A program made the translations under genes and the position numbers. The notes beneath the pieces were generated by a model. That model had not been told where the DNA came from, searched no databases, and saw only the letters and a list, made by a program, of their open reading frames with translations. From assembly GCF_016808335.1 (NCBI RefSeq), contig NC_053150.1, positions 42,249,607-42,313,606 of the forward strand: a stretch of 64,000 bases of DNA. Direction: 5' to 3'. The stretch is from Panicum virgatum. Taxonomy: Eukaryota; Streptophyta; Magnoliopsida; Poales; Poaceae. Shown here piece after piece: positions 10,962-22,730 of this stretch. Positions within the stretch are counted from its first letter, which is position 1; the number at the start of each line of letters is the position of its first letter.

Positions 10962-11900
10962 GAAGTGGTGCTCGTCGACTTTCTCCACGCCAACGCAGAC
11001 ATCTTTGTGTGGAGCCTCTCAGACATGCCTGGCATACCGAGGAGGTCGCCGAGCACTATCTTGATATCCGACCCAACTGCAAGCCGGTGAAGCAGCGCCT
11101 GTGACGCTTCGACGAGCTCAAGCGCCGGGCGATCGGCGAGGAGCTGCATAAACTTCTGGCAGCCGGATTCATCAAGGAGGTATTCTATCCCGAGTGGCTA
11201 GCTAATCCTGTATTTGTGAAGAAAAAGAATGGAAGTTGGAGGATGTGCGTAGACTACACTAGTTTAAATAAAGCATGTCCGAAGGTTCCCTTTCCTTTGC
11301 CGCGTATTGATCAAATCGTAGATTCAACAGCGGGATGTGAACTTTTATCCTTTCTTGATGCTTATTCTGGTTACCACCAAATCAAGATGAAAGAGTCCGA
11401 CCAGCTCGCGACCTCTTTTATCACACCTTTCGTCATGTACTGCTATGTCATGATGTCTTTTGGCCTCAGAAACGCCGGAGCTACATATCAGCGGTGTATG
11501 CTCCATGTATTCGGGGACCATCTCGGGCGGAACATAGAAGCATATGTCGACGACATCGTTGTAAAATCCAAGAAGGCGGACGACCTGGTAGCCGATCTCA
11601 GGATCGCATTCGTTTGCCTAAGGGCCAAAGGGGTAAAATTCAACCCGAGAAGTGTGTGTTCGGAGTCCCTCGAGGCATGCTCTTGGGCTTCATTGTCTCC
11701 CAGCGGGGCATCAAACCCAACCCTGAGAAAGTCTCGGCCATCACTCGGATGGGACCGATCCGAGACCAAAAGGGGGTACAGAGGGTCATGGGATGCCTAG
11801 CGTCCCTCAGCCGATTCGTCTCGCGTCTCGGTGAGAAAGGCTTGCCTCTGTATCGACTCCTGAGGAAAACTGAGTGCTTCACGTGGACCCCTGAGTCTCA
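10962..11900 (+). pseudogene. Reverse transcriptase domain of the Tat-type element
   Basis: Copies element RNA into DNA in intact relatives. Visible blocks: FDELKRRAIGEELHKLLAAG, FVKKKNGSWRMCVDYTSLNK, FPLPRIDQIVDSTAGCELLS, DAYSGYHQIKM, FGLRNAGATYQRCM and the catalytic box EAYVDDIVVKSKK (Y/FxDD). A TGA lies at 11102-11104, a frameshift at about 11040 joins it to the upstream part, and another at about 11640 shifts the frame after KGVKFNP. The catalytic residues remain, but the protein cannot be made in one piece. Confidence 0.88.
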
Positions 11901-13124
11901 AGAAGCCCTCGACATACTACAGTCATCGCTCACTCACGGCCCCATTCTCACACCACCCATAGACAGCAAGTCTCTCTATCTGTACATAGCTGCGACGACC
12001 CAAGTGGACAGCGCGGTGATCGTTATCGAAAGACAAGAGGAGGGCCATGCTCTGCCTGTCCAACGGCCGGTGTACTACATCAGCGAAGTGTTGTCCGAAA
12101 CCAAGACACACTATCCGCAGATCCAGAAGCTGCTATACGCAGTGGTTTTGGCTTGGCGCAAGCTGCGCCACTACTGCGAGGCCCATCCCGTCACCGTGGT
12201 CTCGTCTTTCCCTCTGGGAGAGATAGTCCGCAACAGGGAAGACGAGGGTAGAATAGCCAAGTGGTCCGTAGAGCTGATGGGAGAAACTCTCACCTACGCC
12301 CCTCGCAAGGCGATCAAGTCCCAAGTCTTGGCTGACTTCGTCGCTGAGTGGACGGACACTCAGCTACCTCCACCATAAATCCAAGCAGAATGCTGGACCA
12401 TGTACTTCGACGGGTCGGTGATGAAAGCCACGCTGGCCTCCACTTCATCTCACCCCTCGGAAAGTATATGCGCTACGTAATATGCCTGCATTTCCCTACG
12501 TCTAACAACATGGCGGAGTACGAGGCCCTCCTTAGTGGCCTCTACATCTCCATCGAGCAAGGCGTCAAATGCCTCGACATACGCGGAGACTCTCAGCTCG
12601 TCATCGACCAAGTGATGAAGGAGTCTAGATGTCACGACCCGAAGATGGAGACATACTGCAATGCAGTACACCGCCTCGAAGACAAGTTTGACGGCATAGA
12701 ACTCAGCCACGTCCCGCGCAAGTACAACGAGGATGCCGATGGACTAGCCAAGATCGCATCAGGGCGGACCACCGTCCCCCCGAACATCTTTGCTCGCGAC
12801 ATCGCCAAGCCCTCCATCGACTTCAAGGATCCGGCAGAACCAGGCCCCTCGAACGCCGGGCCCCCCGGCGGGAACCCCCCGACGGACGAGGCCGAGCCCG
12901 TGGACACTGACATCGAGACCTCCACCATGGACGAGGCCGAAGCAATGGGGATCGACGAGGCCCCAACTTCGCGAGACTGGCGCACCCAGTGCCTCGACTG
13001 GATGATTCGAGGGATCCTACCCTCGGACCGCGCTCAGGCACGGTGCCTCATTAAGCAGGCCAACTCCTTTGTCCTAATCGACGACGAGCTGTACAAACAC
13101 AGTCCCTCGGGCGTTTTGCAGTGA
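11640..13124 (+). pseudogene. RT connection and RNase H domains of the Tat-type element
   Basis: From about 11640 the frame continues with KCVFGVPRGMLLGFIVSQRG, the RT thumb and the connection (YYISEVLSETKTHYPQIQKL), up to TAA 12376-12378. The RNase H part follows in another frame: MYFDGSV (first Asp), NMAEYEALLSGL (Glu), RGDSQLVIDQV (Asp) and DADGLAKIAS. The frame changes at about 12430. A spacer rich in acidic residues leads to TGA 13122-13124. Both an RT-attached and a second RNase H-like region are usual for Tat elements. Confidence 0.85.
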
Positions 13125-13834
13125 TGCATCCCCATCCCCTAGGGCAAGGAGCTAATCCGTGACATCCACGCTGGCACTTGCAGTCACCACACCGCGCCAC
13201 GTACCCTCATGGGTAACGTGCTTCGACAAGGCTTTTACTGGCCCACCGCGGTCGCCGATGCCACCGACGTCGTGCGGGCCTGCGAGGGTTGCCAGTTCTA
13301 CTCTCGAAAGACGCACCTCCCGGCCCACGCTCTGCAGACCATCCCCATCACGTGGCCGTTCGCCATGTGGGGTTTGGACCTCGTTGGCCCGCTGCAGAAG
13401 GCGCCCGGGGGCTATACCCACTTGTTGGTGGCAATCGACAAATTCTCCAAGTGGATCGAGGCTCGACCTATCGGCAAGATTAGATTCGAGCAAGCTATTC
13501 TGTTCTATACTGACATTGTCTTCAGGTTCGGGGTCCCGAACTCGATCATCACCGACAACGGCACCTAGTTCACAGGCAAAAAATTCTTGGCAATCTGCGA
13601 CAGCTACCACATACGTGTGGACTGGCCGGCTGTGGCGCACCCATAGACGAATGGGCAAGTGGAGCGTGCCAATGGCTTGATCGTCCAAGGACTGAAGCCA
13701 AGGATCTTCAACAAGCTGAATAAATTTGGCCGGAGGTGGCTCATAGAGCTACCCTCGGTTATTTGGAGCCTGAGGATGACCCAAGCAGAGCCACGGGCTT
13801 TACCCTGTTCTAACTCGTCTATGGCGCCGAAGCC
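13125..13834 (+). pseudogene. Integrase of the Tat-type element
   Basis: Encodes the zinc-binding HHCC region (IHAGTCSHH ... CEGCQFYSRKTH) and the catalytic core: first Asp in MWGLDLVGPLQKAPGGYTH, second Asp in SIITDNGT, Glu in NGQVERANGLIVQGLKPR. In-frame stops lie at 13140-13142, 13566-13568 and 13644-13646; a frameshift follows at about 13800. The enzyme would insert element DNA; this copy is inactive. Confidence 0.88.
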
Positions 13835-14212
13835 ATGCTCCCCACGGACCTGGAGTACGGGCCACCGAGGCTCAAGGCCTATCAAGAGCAGCAGAACCAG
13901 CAAGCCCGCGAGGACACACTGGATCAAGTGGACGAGGCTCGAGATGTGGTGCTCCTATACTCTGCGCGTTATCAGCAGTCCCTGCGAAGATATCAGGCGC
14001 AGAGAGTTCGGCGCCGATACCTCAACAAAGGGGACTTGGTGCTAAGGCTTCGACAGGACAACAAGGGCCGCCACAAGCTCTCACCACTGTGGGAAGGCCC
14101 ATACATCATCGCCGAGGTGCTCAAGCCCGGCACGTACAAGCTGACGAACGAAAACGGTGAAGTCCTTACCAATGCTTGGAACATACAACAACTACGTCGC
14201 TTCTATCCTTAA
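13835..14212 (+). pseudogene. Integrase C-terminal domain
   Basis: Open frame with YSARYQQSLRRYQAQRVRRR, LNKGDLVLRL (GPY/F-like neighbourhood), SPLWEGPYIIAEVLKPGTYK and the end WNIQQLRRFYP. There is no chromodomain, which agrees with the Tat lineage. The stop TAA at 14210-14212 looks like the original end of pol. Confidence 0.85.
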
Positions 14213-14797
14213 AGTTCCAAGCTATTTGTACATCGTTTGTACTCGCATTTACGATTTCCCGAAACAATAAAGGAGTATGCTTTACTTGTTTATTTTTTGG
14301 GAACTTTCCGGACCCTCGGGGGCTCGGAGGCGCATGAACACTGAGGTACGCCTGGCTTTACCCTCGGCAAAGCCAAGCCTCCCTCGGGGGCTACTACGGG
14401 GGGAACCCCCGAACGTCCCCAAAAAATCGTCAACATTTTTTCAAAAAATTTCCATATCTAAGTTTCTCGTATACTTGGAAAAAACAGACGCGAGGCATGA
14501 GCAACTATGGTACGGGGCCGGCCGAGTCGTGGGGCCGCCTACGCCTCCGGGATATGGCACCCCCCTCACCACCTCACGCATAAGTCGCTTATGAACGCGA
14601 AATTCCTCGCAGAAGTTTACCAAAGTCGCATACGAGAACACGGAAATAGAGTAAAGAAAACGAGGGCTCGAATGCACAAGGCCTCGATGGGCCACATTGT
14701 CGATTTACAACAACCAATTTCTTGCATCCACAAGTACTATTACGATAAAGTACTAACTTATTACATGGGCTCTGAGGCCCAGACTACCTACAGGTTA
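14213..14797 (+). other. Post-pol spacer of the Tat-type element
   Basis: No gene. It includes an AATAAAGG near 14266 and two phrases of the CTCGGGGGCT type (about 14316 and 14385) that resemble the sequence just before the 3' LTR. It ends at the convergent end of the antisense gene. Confidence 0.5.
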
Positions 14798-17700
14798 TCA
14801 TCCCCCCCCCCCTTGCGTGTCTTCTACAGCATCGAATTCGGCTATAGGCGGGATGTCGGCTTCTAGCTTCGCGGCCAGGACGGTGGCGAACCCCTCGACA
14901 GTGGCATCGGCATCATCCATGATGGCCGACGCAGTGTCCGGGCTGGCATCGTTGGGGACCACGTATCCCGACGACACTCTCTGGAGGTCCCTGATGTAGT
15001 GCGTCGAGGCCACAGCGAGGGCTCGCAGGACACCAAGGCCGAAGGTGCTCTTGGCGTGCTCGGAGATCCAGCCACCAAGTGCTCACATGCGGCTGATCAC
15101 CGAGCTACCAGACACGGCGCCCTCCCCCTCGAGCTCCTGGCACACACTCACAGCGGTCCGCTCCAGGTCAGTGTATTCAGCCTGCACCGCCATGAGCACG
15201 GTGTTGACCGCCTCCTTCGCCGCAGTCTCGTCCGCCACTCTCTGCCTCAGCTCTGATAAAAGGAACCAAGATAAGCTACGATAAATTAGAATCCAACAAA
15301 AGCGAAATCTCGAGCACTCACCCGCGATATTCTTCTGCGCTTTCTCCTGCTGGACTCGGGCGGCCTCTTCGAGCGGGGACAAGGAGTCCTCCTTGTCCTT
15401 GAGGGCAGCCTCCGTGTTCCGGATGGCCACCTCCTTTTCCTCGAGGGCTTTGCCCTTTTCCTCAAGGGTCCCGGAGAGCATGGCAACGGTTGCCTTCTCG
15501 CGCTAGAGCTCGACCTCCTTGCCTTGGAGCTCGGCCTCCTTCTGCTCGAGCGCCGTCCTAACACGGTGCAGCTCAGCAGTCTGCGCCTCGGCCTCCTGAG
15601 CCTTCTGCTCTGCCGCGGCCCTCCGGGCGTCGCGCTCACCGGCGGTCCACGCCAGCTCTTCCTCTAGCACCCGCTGACGCGCCCCCAGATCTGTCATCTT
15701 GGTGTTGGCGTCGATGTTCTTGAGCACCAAGTCGGCATTGTGCTGCCCAAGCCAGCGCATTTGGGAGTACAGCCGGGTCAGCTCATCGCTCTTTTTGCGC
15801 GAAATGTCCCTCAGCCGCTGCAAGTGGAAGAGCATGAATGAAAGGCACAAAATCAAGGCCAAATACAAATGATTCCGGGGAGAGAGCCATCTACCTGGCT
15901 GATCTGGAAATCCATTGTTCTATGGAGCTCCAAGACGCGGTCGAGGTGGCCCAGAATCTCTGAGCCGACCTCGAACTGCGCCTTCTAGACGGCTTCCTCC
16001 TCATGCTCGTTGTGGAGAAACTCCAAGGGGACCCCGGACTAGATGATCACCCTGTGACGGGGCCCCTCGGACGTCCCCGCGTTGAGTACCTCCTCAGAGG
16101 CCGACGTGAACTCGAGTCCCCGAACTTCTCGCTGCTCTCCGGCAGCTGCACCACCGGCACCACGTTCTCCGGCGCCGTTTGCGTCGTCACCGCTGTAACA
16201 ACACCGCCATCCAGGCCACCGCAGGCTCCGGGATGCAGGTTTCCTCCGCTGCCGGCACCCTTGGCGCCAACTCCTCCTCCGTGACACCCTCAACCCCAGC
16301 CCTCGGGGGCTCAATGACGAGGGTCTCCACCTCTATTTGGCTGGCGGGGCACTCCGAGACGTCCCTAGCAGCTCCTTCTCCTGCGACCGGCCGGGCGGCG
16401 CTATCCGTGTCGCCCCGACCAGCCTCGACTTCAACGTCCGGCCGGGTGGCGTCATTTGCGCTGCCCCGGTCGACCTCCCCCTCGGCGTCAGCCTGAGCGG
16501 CCGTTACAGCGCCGCCCTGGCCGGCGTCGCCCTTGCTCTCCGTCGCTCGAACCTGTTGGGCCTTCTGGGCCCCTCGAGCCATCGCCTCCTGGAGCTTCGC
16601 GGCCTCCGCCACAATGTCCATGACGGGCAGGGGCTGCGGTGCCGTGTGAGGCGTGGCACGCGCCCCGGTCTTGAGGGCCTTGGTTGGCGCAAGCTGGGCT
16701 GCATTCCTGGCAATGGCCCCCGAGCTGGTAATCGGGGAAGAAGCGCTGAAGTCAGCAGGATTGGGGGGTCGATTAAACGAACGCGAAGAATAAAATCAAA
16801 ATCATTTACCCTGACCGGGTGCTCATGCTGCGCTTGACCGAGCCGCTCCTTCGGGCCCCGGCACACTGACGCCTCTCGATGACTGACCCGAGGGCGTCGT
16901 CCTCAGATCGGCTTGGAGCCTCAGAGCTGTCTGCGTGGGCGTCTCTGCACTCGCCGCGGACCCGCCGTCACCCGTCGACACCACGGGCGCGGGTGTCCTC
17001 CTACCCGTCGCCGGTGGAGACGACCTCTGTCCTGTCATGGGCATAGACAATCTCCCTCCCGCTGCCGGCGTGGGCGACCTCCGCCCCACCCCTATGAGGG
17101 GCGGATCCACCAACGACCCCGACGTGAGCCTCGCCTCACCCAGCGTCACGGGCACATCCTCGTCGCCAGCCCCTCGATAGACCGGCGGGGAATCCGCGCC
17201 AGTCGCAGGCTCGTCGTCATTCCAAAAGTTTATCTCAGCATCCGAGGAGCCCTCCTCCTCCTCCTCGGTGGACTCGGGCCGCGGCTTTCCCTTTGCGTGT
17301 GCAATTTTGCACGTCTTATCGTGCTTTTCCTTCCTCTTCCTCTTCCTGGCGGCGGCCGCCTCCACCGCGTCCTTCTGTTTCTTCATCACCTCTGCGTGCA
17401 GGCGGTTGACTTCGCGTTCCTCCGGGACCGGAGGCCTCGAGGTGTAGCCCCTATGGCTCACCTCCTGTGAAACGCAACCAAGTCAGAATCAGGGAGAAGG
17501 GAGAGGAGAAGCACAAATGGGCAACGAATTGAAACTGGAACTTACCACAGAAAGGTACCCCGTCTCGGGGCGCATCTAGATCTCCCAAAGATCGTTCGGG
17601 CTATCAAGGAACTCCGCCACTGCGTTCTTCGCCCTCCGGGCAGCGATGTCGCGGGGGAGCAGCACGTACGACGTCCTCGAGCCCGTGCTCGAGGCCTCGG

Positions 17701-18460
17701 GGGTGAGGTCGAAAATCGGCAGGCTCCTCTCCATGAGAGGAATCACCCTCTGCCAGTGAAAGTTCGCGATGACGGCCGCCGCCGTCAACCCCCTCCTCAC
17801 CAGATGCCGCAACGCATTGGTGAGCACCTCGATCCTGGCTTGATGCGGTGGGGGCGATACCCCCTAGTTCCACTTCTCCGGCCTCTCCCGGAGCACCTTA
17901 TTGGTGAACGCCGGGAGCCTGTTGCCAAAGTTGCGCAGGTAAAACCACCCTCGGGTCCACCCGGCGTTGTTCGTTGTCATCCTGTTGGGGATGTACAAAT
18001 TCTTCCGGGTTGGGCACAAGTGGAGCATCAGACCGTCGGCGCGGGTGAACCTCTTTGGCTGGCTCCGCACGTTCTCAATGAAGAGCTCGCCGCGGAACAA
18101 ATGGATCCATAGATCCCAGTGCGCCTCGATCCCTAGATACCCCTCGCAAACAGCGATGAAGACCGCCGCCTGCGAGATGGAGTTGGGGCCGAAGTTGTGC
18201 AGCTCCACCCCGTAGTACTCGCACAGCGCCCGCATGAATCTGCCGACGGGGACGCCGAATCCCCGCTCGTGGAGTCGCACGACGCTCATGACGTAGCCCT
18301 CGGGGGGATTCGGTTCGGTCTCCTTTGGCCGCGGGGGAATCCACGCCGGCCTCTCCGAGTTGATGTTCATCGGCAGCAGCCTATCGGCGACCAGCTGCTC
18401 CAAAACTGCCGCGGTGGCGGTGGACTTCCCCCACGGCAACGGTTCCTGGACATCCGACAT
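14798..18460 (-). pseudogene. Antisense five-exon gene of the Tat-type element (putative gypsy-type transposon domain plus coiled coil)
   Basis: Runs opposite to gag-pol. Proposed exons: 18460-17546, 17464-16810, 16745-15895, 15817-15322 and 15252-14798. Each of the four introns (64-81 bp) starts GT and ends AG: donors GTAAGT, GTAAAT, GTAGAT, GTGAGT. Exon 1 (ATG 18460-18458) encodes a domain with PPEGYVMSVVRLHERGFGVP, FMRALCEYYGVELHNFGPN and FIAVCEGYLGIEAHWDLW, which I recognise as the family named putative gypsy-type transposon (PF04195-like). Exon 2 is basic then Pro/Thr-rich, exon 3 acidic, and exons 4-5 form a long coiled coil (KGKALEEKEVAIRNTEAALK). It ends at TQGGGG and a stop at 14798-14800. 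Seven in-frame stops (at 17864, 17576, 16823, 16039, 15985, 15503, 15083) and a one-base phase problem at the exon 2-3 join show it is dead. Function unknown. Confidence 0.78.
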
Positions 18461-18640
18461 CGCTTCGAACCGCTGAGGGATGCGGGAAGGCAAGCTCAAC
18501 GATGGCTAAGGTGCGCTCTCACTCTCTCCTTCTTCCTCCTCTCGCTCTCGGCTCTAGGCTCAGGATGCAAGGGAGGCGGAGAAGGCAGGGGAGACGAAGG
18601 CAAAGTGGCCAGGCAAGCCCAAACAATCCCCCTTCCCCGC

Positions 18641-18648
18641 TTTTATCC
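18641..18648 (-). promoter_or_regulatory. TATA-like box upstream of the antisense gene
   Basis: The minus strand reads GGATAAAAGC about 180 bases upstream of the antisense ATG, in an otherwise GC-rich region. The stretch between is C/T-rich on the plus strand and could be a 5' UTR. The position fits a separate promoter, but no transcript evidence is available. Confidence 0.5.
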
Positions 18649-18699
18649 ATCAAGACGGGCGGATTCCCCGCCGTGGCCCGAATCCACCGCATTGAATGC

Positions 18700-20100
18700 G
18701 GTAGGTTTTGTTGTCGCTGACGGCTGGGCCCCATGACCACGGAGTCTCCGTGCGCGCTTGGCAATAATTACGGCGCGGTAACCGACGGGCGGGATGCAAC
18801 TGTAGCACTGTTCCATCCGTCAAGCCGCCGCCCACGCCTCTTCGCCTACCCGAGGTAGCCGCTTGAAAAGGCGCGCCCGCACTGCCCCGCATGTACCGGG
18901 CTACGTCGCCCACGACCAGCGGAAGACCCACGCGCACGACCTACGACTCCGCGCCGTTTGCGAACCATGACGGAATATTCCTTTCAGGGGCTCTTCACCC
19001 TCGAAGGAACCTTATTCCAAGGTCTTACTGATCAAGGGTTCGAAGCCTGGCCCATCGAGGGTTCGACAGGCACCCCAGATCGCCAGAGTCAGGGACTGCA
19101 TGGATGTGCCGTACAAGCTGCCCTCGAACGCGGAGTTCGAGACACCCTACGCAGTGTTCAAGGCCAGTAGAGGGTGCCTAGCAGAGGGATCCCATCGAGG
19201 GAGAGCATCGAGCCCTCGGACCCTATCGAACGGGTCCGAGCCCCGCCTAGCGAACCTTTCCGAGTGCTTTATGTGACGTGTCCACAGACCACGAGTCGAC
19301 CCTTATCGAACGGGGCACGGACGTCCACTTGACCCACCCGATAACAGCTCACTGAAGCAGCCATAGCTCGCGGCCCGGGCATGGGTAGCATGGTGCGCTT
19401 CACCCCTCCTCCCTACGGAAGGCGATGAGGGTCGAAATAAAAGTCGAGTGTCCCCTGAATGCCTTCGTGTGGGCCAGGGCTTGGGGGCTCCTCGCACACC
19501 GCAGCTCAGGCCGCACCCTCGAATGGATCACAACCGTCGATTATAAAGTTCCACGTGTTTAACCAAAACCCCGACTCTTAACGCGCGCCTGCCAGATGGT
19601 TTAGCAGGACCCCGAGTCGCTGCGCCAGCATGAAAAATAGTGAGGCCGGCTGAAAGGAATGCCGATGCCGGCTGAAAAAGATGCTGGACGGCCACCCCAG
19701 TAAAGCAACCAAGCATGGCGACGTTTATAGCCCTTGGACAAGTGCAAACACTCCTCCAAGGCCTCGGGGGCTACACCCGCGGGTGCACTGGCGCGCCCCC
19801 ATGGAGGAAAGTTCACACATTTGAGGACCAAAATCCTCTGCAGGCTTCCTCGAACGCCCTCAGCAGCACGACGTCGACATGCCCAGCGGCGGCACCATGG
19901 TACTCGAGGCGACTATGATCTGCATAGGCAACTCGGATTGGCCACCTCACTGCTTCTCCAGCGACAAACCCAGACTATGGATCAAACTCCTCCAACAATG
20001 CTCCCCAGAGCACCGTTGTGCCCTCGCCGGGCAAACTAAGGCCGCCGTGGTCAGTACTCGAGCCACACCCTCGAAGGGTTAAGCCTCTGCGGGGCTGATG
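18700..20100. other. Non-coding part of the Tat-type element
   Basis: GC-rich, with many CCCTCGA/TCGAGGG-type words (for example CCCTCGAAGG and CATCGAGGG around 19000-19220) and a third copy of the CTCGGGGGCTAC word at about 19763. No convincing reading frame was seen on either strand. Confidence 0.4.
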
Positions 20101-20171
20101 CACACCATTACACCCTTGGTCATCCTCTCCGCGAGGAAGAAGGAGACTTCATTGCTCTTTGCAAACAAAGA

Positions 20172-20513
20172 TTACAAAGGGTTACCAGCTTGAAGCCGTC
20201 GAAAAGTACAAACGCATTGCCACCTGCGTGGTAATTTTCCCTGTCTTGGGGATGAGCGAGCGCCGATGAAGAGCACCGAGTCCTTGGCCGACATGACGAC
20301 CAAGCTGCTCGGGATCGCGAGGAGCAGCCCCCAGACCGCACGGGTCCGGCGGGATTCCCTCCTCACAAGCTTTCTTCTAGCGTCTCCCCCACCGAAGACT
20401 CTGTGGGGGGTCAAGCTGGCAGACAGCACCCTCTGCACCATCTCCCTGAGAGCGACATTGTCGCCAAGAGGGACGATGCGAAGAACGGCCACCAAACCTG
20501 GCGCCAACGCCAT
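20172..20513 (-). CDS. Possible second small antisense ORF of the Tat-type element
   Basis: From ATG 20513 the minus frame gives about 113 residues: MALAPGLVAVLRIVPLGDN, VALREMVQRVLSASLTPHRV, then a basic stretch (RRKLVRRESRRTRAVW) and a hydrophobic one (GLLLAIPSSLVVM). A TATA-like TACAAATAGGGG lies upstream on the minus strand near 20791-20802. I recognise no family. It may be a real small element protein or a chance frame in GC-rich DNA. Confidence 0.3.
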   Translation of the reverse strand: MALAPGLVAVLRIVPLGDNVALREMVQRVLSASLTPHRVFGGGDARRKLVRRESRRTRAVWGLLLAIPSSLVVMSAKDSVLFIGARSSPRQGKLPRRWQCVCTFRRLQAGNPL

Positions 20514-20790
20514 GGTCAGGCATCTCAACGCCCCTTCAGGCTGAGGGACATCACAGAGGTAGGGTCCCATAGGCCCAATGTTCTTCTGCTAATCCCACTG
20601 AAGCCGAGGGACGGTGAGCACGCCCTCTCCGGCTTTCTCCCACCGCTCGCAAGCATTCTTCTAGCATCAAAGCCTAAAGAAGCCAGGCCACCTGGGGGAC
20701 GACCGTGAAAGGCAAAGGGAAACATTACTAGACTTAGGCAATGCTAGAAGTAAGAGCATCGAAGTTGGAGAGGAAAAGGAGTCCCACGAC

Positions 20791-20802
20791 CCCTATTTGT
20801 AG
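20791..20802 (-). promoter_or_regulatory. TATA-like box upstream of the small antisense ORF
   Basis: The minus strand reads CTACAAATAGGGG, about 280 bases upstream of the candidate ATG 20513. Weak on its own. Confidence 0.3.
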
Positions 20803-20960
20803 CTGCGTCGGGTGCCAAGCCTTAAGCCTGTCGCAGGGGGAAGGCTTGGACCGCCCGTGACAATGCGGCACCCCACGAGTGAAAGATGCCCTCGGTTACC
20901 ATGCCGAGATGTGACCGGACAAAGCAAAGCCGAGCCCCTGGACGCAGAGCAGCGCAGCAT

Positions 20961-22394
20961 TGTCACACTTGTTTATCCTTGATAATGGCATGAATTTAAT
21001 ATAAAAATCACTAACCGTCCTAACCCCGGCCTAATTATTGGTCATTTTCACACTTGCACATATATTTTGGAGGAACTTCGTTTTTGCAGGTTTTTGGCCT
21101 ATTTTGGAGCATGAAATGACGAGACCCGTGATCGAGCGCTAACACGGAGAAAGACGAAGGCCAAAGCCCAAAGGAAGGACCAAAGCCCATGATTATTCGA
21201 AGCCCATTCATGCACATCCATCCTCCAAGAGAGCCCAAAGGACCAAGCCCACGAAGATGAGATCAAGATACATCGGGATTAAGCAAAGCAAATGAAGATT
21301 TAAGGAAGGATTCTCTATCCTATCCTTTCCTCGAAGATATCTCCAAGATAATGACGTCCAAAGGGGTGCAATCATGAAGGACATAAACTCTAGAAGATGC
21401 GAGGAGTCTACACGCGAAAGATGAGACCAAGGCGGGCGCAAAAGAGGGTAGGTCGCCCGGCCTAGGCCCATGAGCCGGCCGGTCTAGCCCGTTTCCGAGG
21501 CGGTTCGGCCTCCCATTCGACCGGTGGCTTCCTCGGCTCATAAATAGCTCGCACCTTATTCAACTCGCGGCATCCATCCACCCAGAACTCGACGAAAACC
21601 TAGGGCCAAGACCGGAGGGAGATGACGGCCGCCGCAAGTCTTCGAAGTTGTCTAGGAGATGGCTTAGGCCGCCCCTAGCCACCATGGCCTCCCTGCGTGG
21701 TTGTGTCATGGGGGAGTTCATGAGCTAGTTGGAGTCGTCAATGGTATGTACTCGGTGGTGACGATCCAAACGAATCTATTATGTGAGTAATGATAATCAT
21801 GTCTTCCGAATCTTTTAGCAACCATGTTCTCTCTTTCGATTTCAGTTCTTTTCTTTGGGTTTGTTTCATCCTAGATCTATTATCGAGATAGATCGCTTAG
21901 CATGATCTTGTAGTCATGGTGGCTAGAGGTTCATGGCGGAACTACCAAAGGGGGTTCGACTTGCTTCAGGGTGCTTTCGTCCAAAGGGGGGGCGTCGTGA
22001 CAGGGCGTTGCTTTAGTAGATGGGGTATCGATGGATCGGATTGGAGATTTTTGATTTAAAGATGCCATTGATTGAGATGCATGATTTATTTGCTCGTTAG
22101 CTTGAACTACAACTAGATGACAATAGGCCTAGTCATGTCTTTGTTTTTGCTATGGTTACGCCTATGTTCATGGATGAGATCAACCTTTACACAACACTCA
22201 TATCTATTAAAAGTTACTCTATATGTGTAATTCATGCTTCATGTTAGGATAGATCCGTTAGATTAGATGGAAAACCTTGGGTAATTCTTTGTAGATCCAC
22301 GGATTGATAAACCTTGGGGGAATAATATAAGGGAAAAGCTACACGATCCCGTGCGCTTGTGGTATATAAATTGGGGCGCTAAGGAGCGTCAACA
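20961..22394 (+). mobile_element. Solo LTR inserted in the Tat-type element
   Basis: 1434 bp starting TGTCACACTTG and ending GCGTCAACA. It has no coding potential and a TATA-like CATAAATAGC at about 21539. Base composition is clearly more AT-rich than the host element around it. No matching 5-bp duplication was found at the ends (AGCAT before, GATGC after). The flanks resemble each other more widely (GAGCCCCTGGACGC versus GAGACCCTGAACGC), so an unequal exchange may have reshaped the site. Confidence 0.6.
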
Positions 22395-22711
22395 GATGCG
22401 TCGCAAGGCAACCAGGGAAGGCAGGGCTGAGACCCTGAACGCGGGACAGCGCGGCAATAGCACCAGCTGCAGAGTAGCAAGCGCCATCATGGCCCTGACC
22501 TGCTCAGCACGATGACGCGTCTCGTCCCCGGAACAAAACAACAAGGGGCGCGCGCCTCAGAGTACTTTTTCTATAGACGCACTACCCCGACCGACGAGTT
22601 GTCACATCCACCAGGCAAGCACCCGGACGCGCCCGTCGGGAACGTGAAGCCGATCGGTCACATCAAGGGGAAAATCGCCAAAATACCCTTTGGCCGAATC
22701 CCCTGACTCGA

Positions 22712-22730
22712 CCAAAGGCTCGGGGGCTAC
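22712..22730 (+). other. Polypurine-tract region next to the 3' LTR
   Basis: AAAGGCTCGGGGGCTAC lies directly before TGTCGGG. This G-rich word is the usual last internal sequence in this type of element. Confidence 0.65.
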
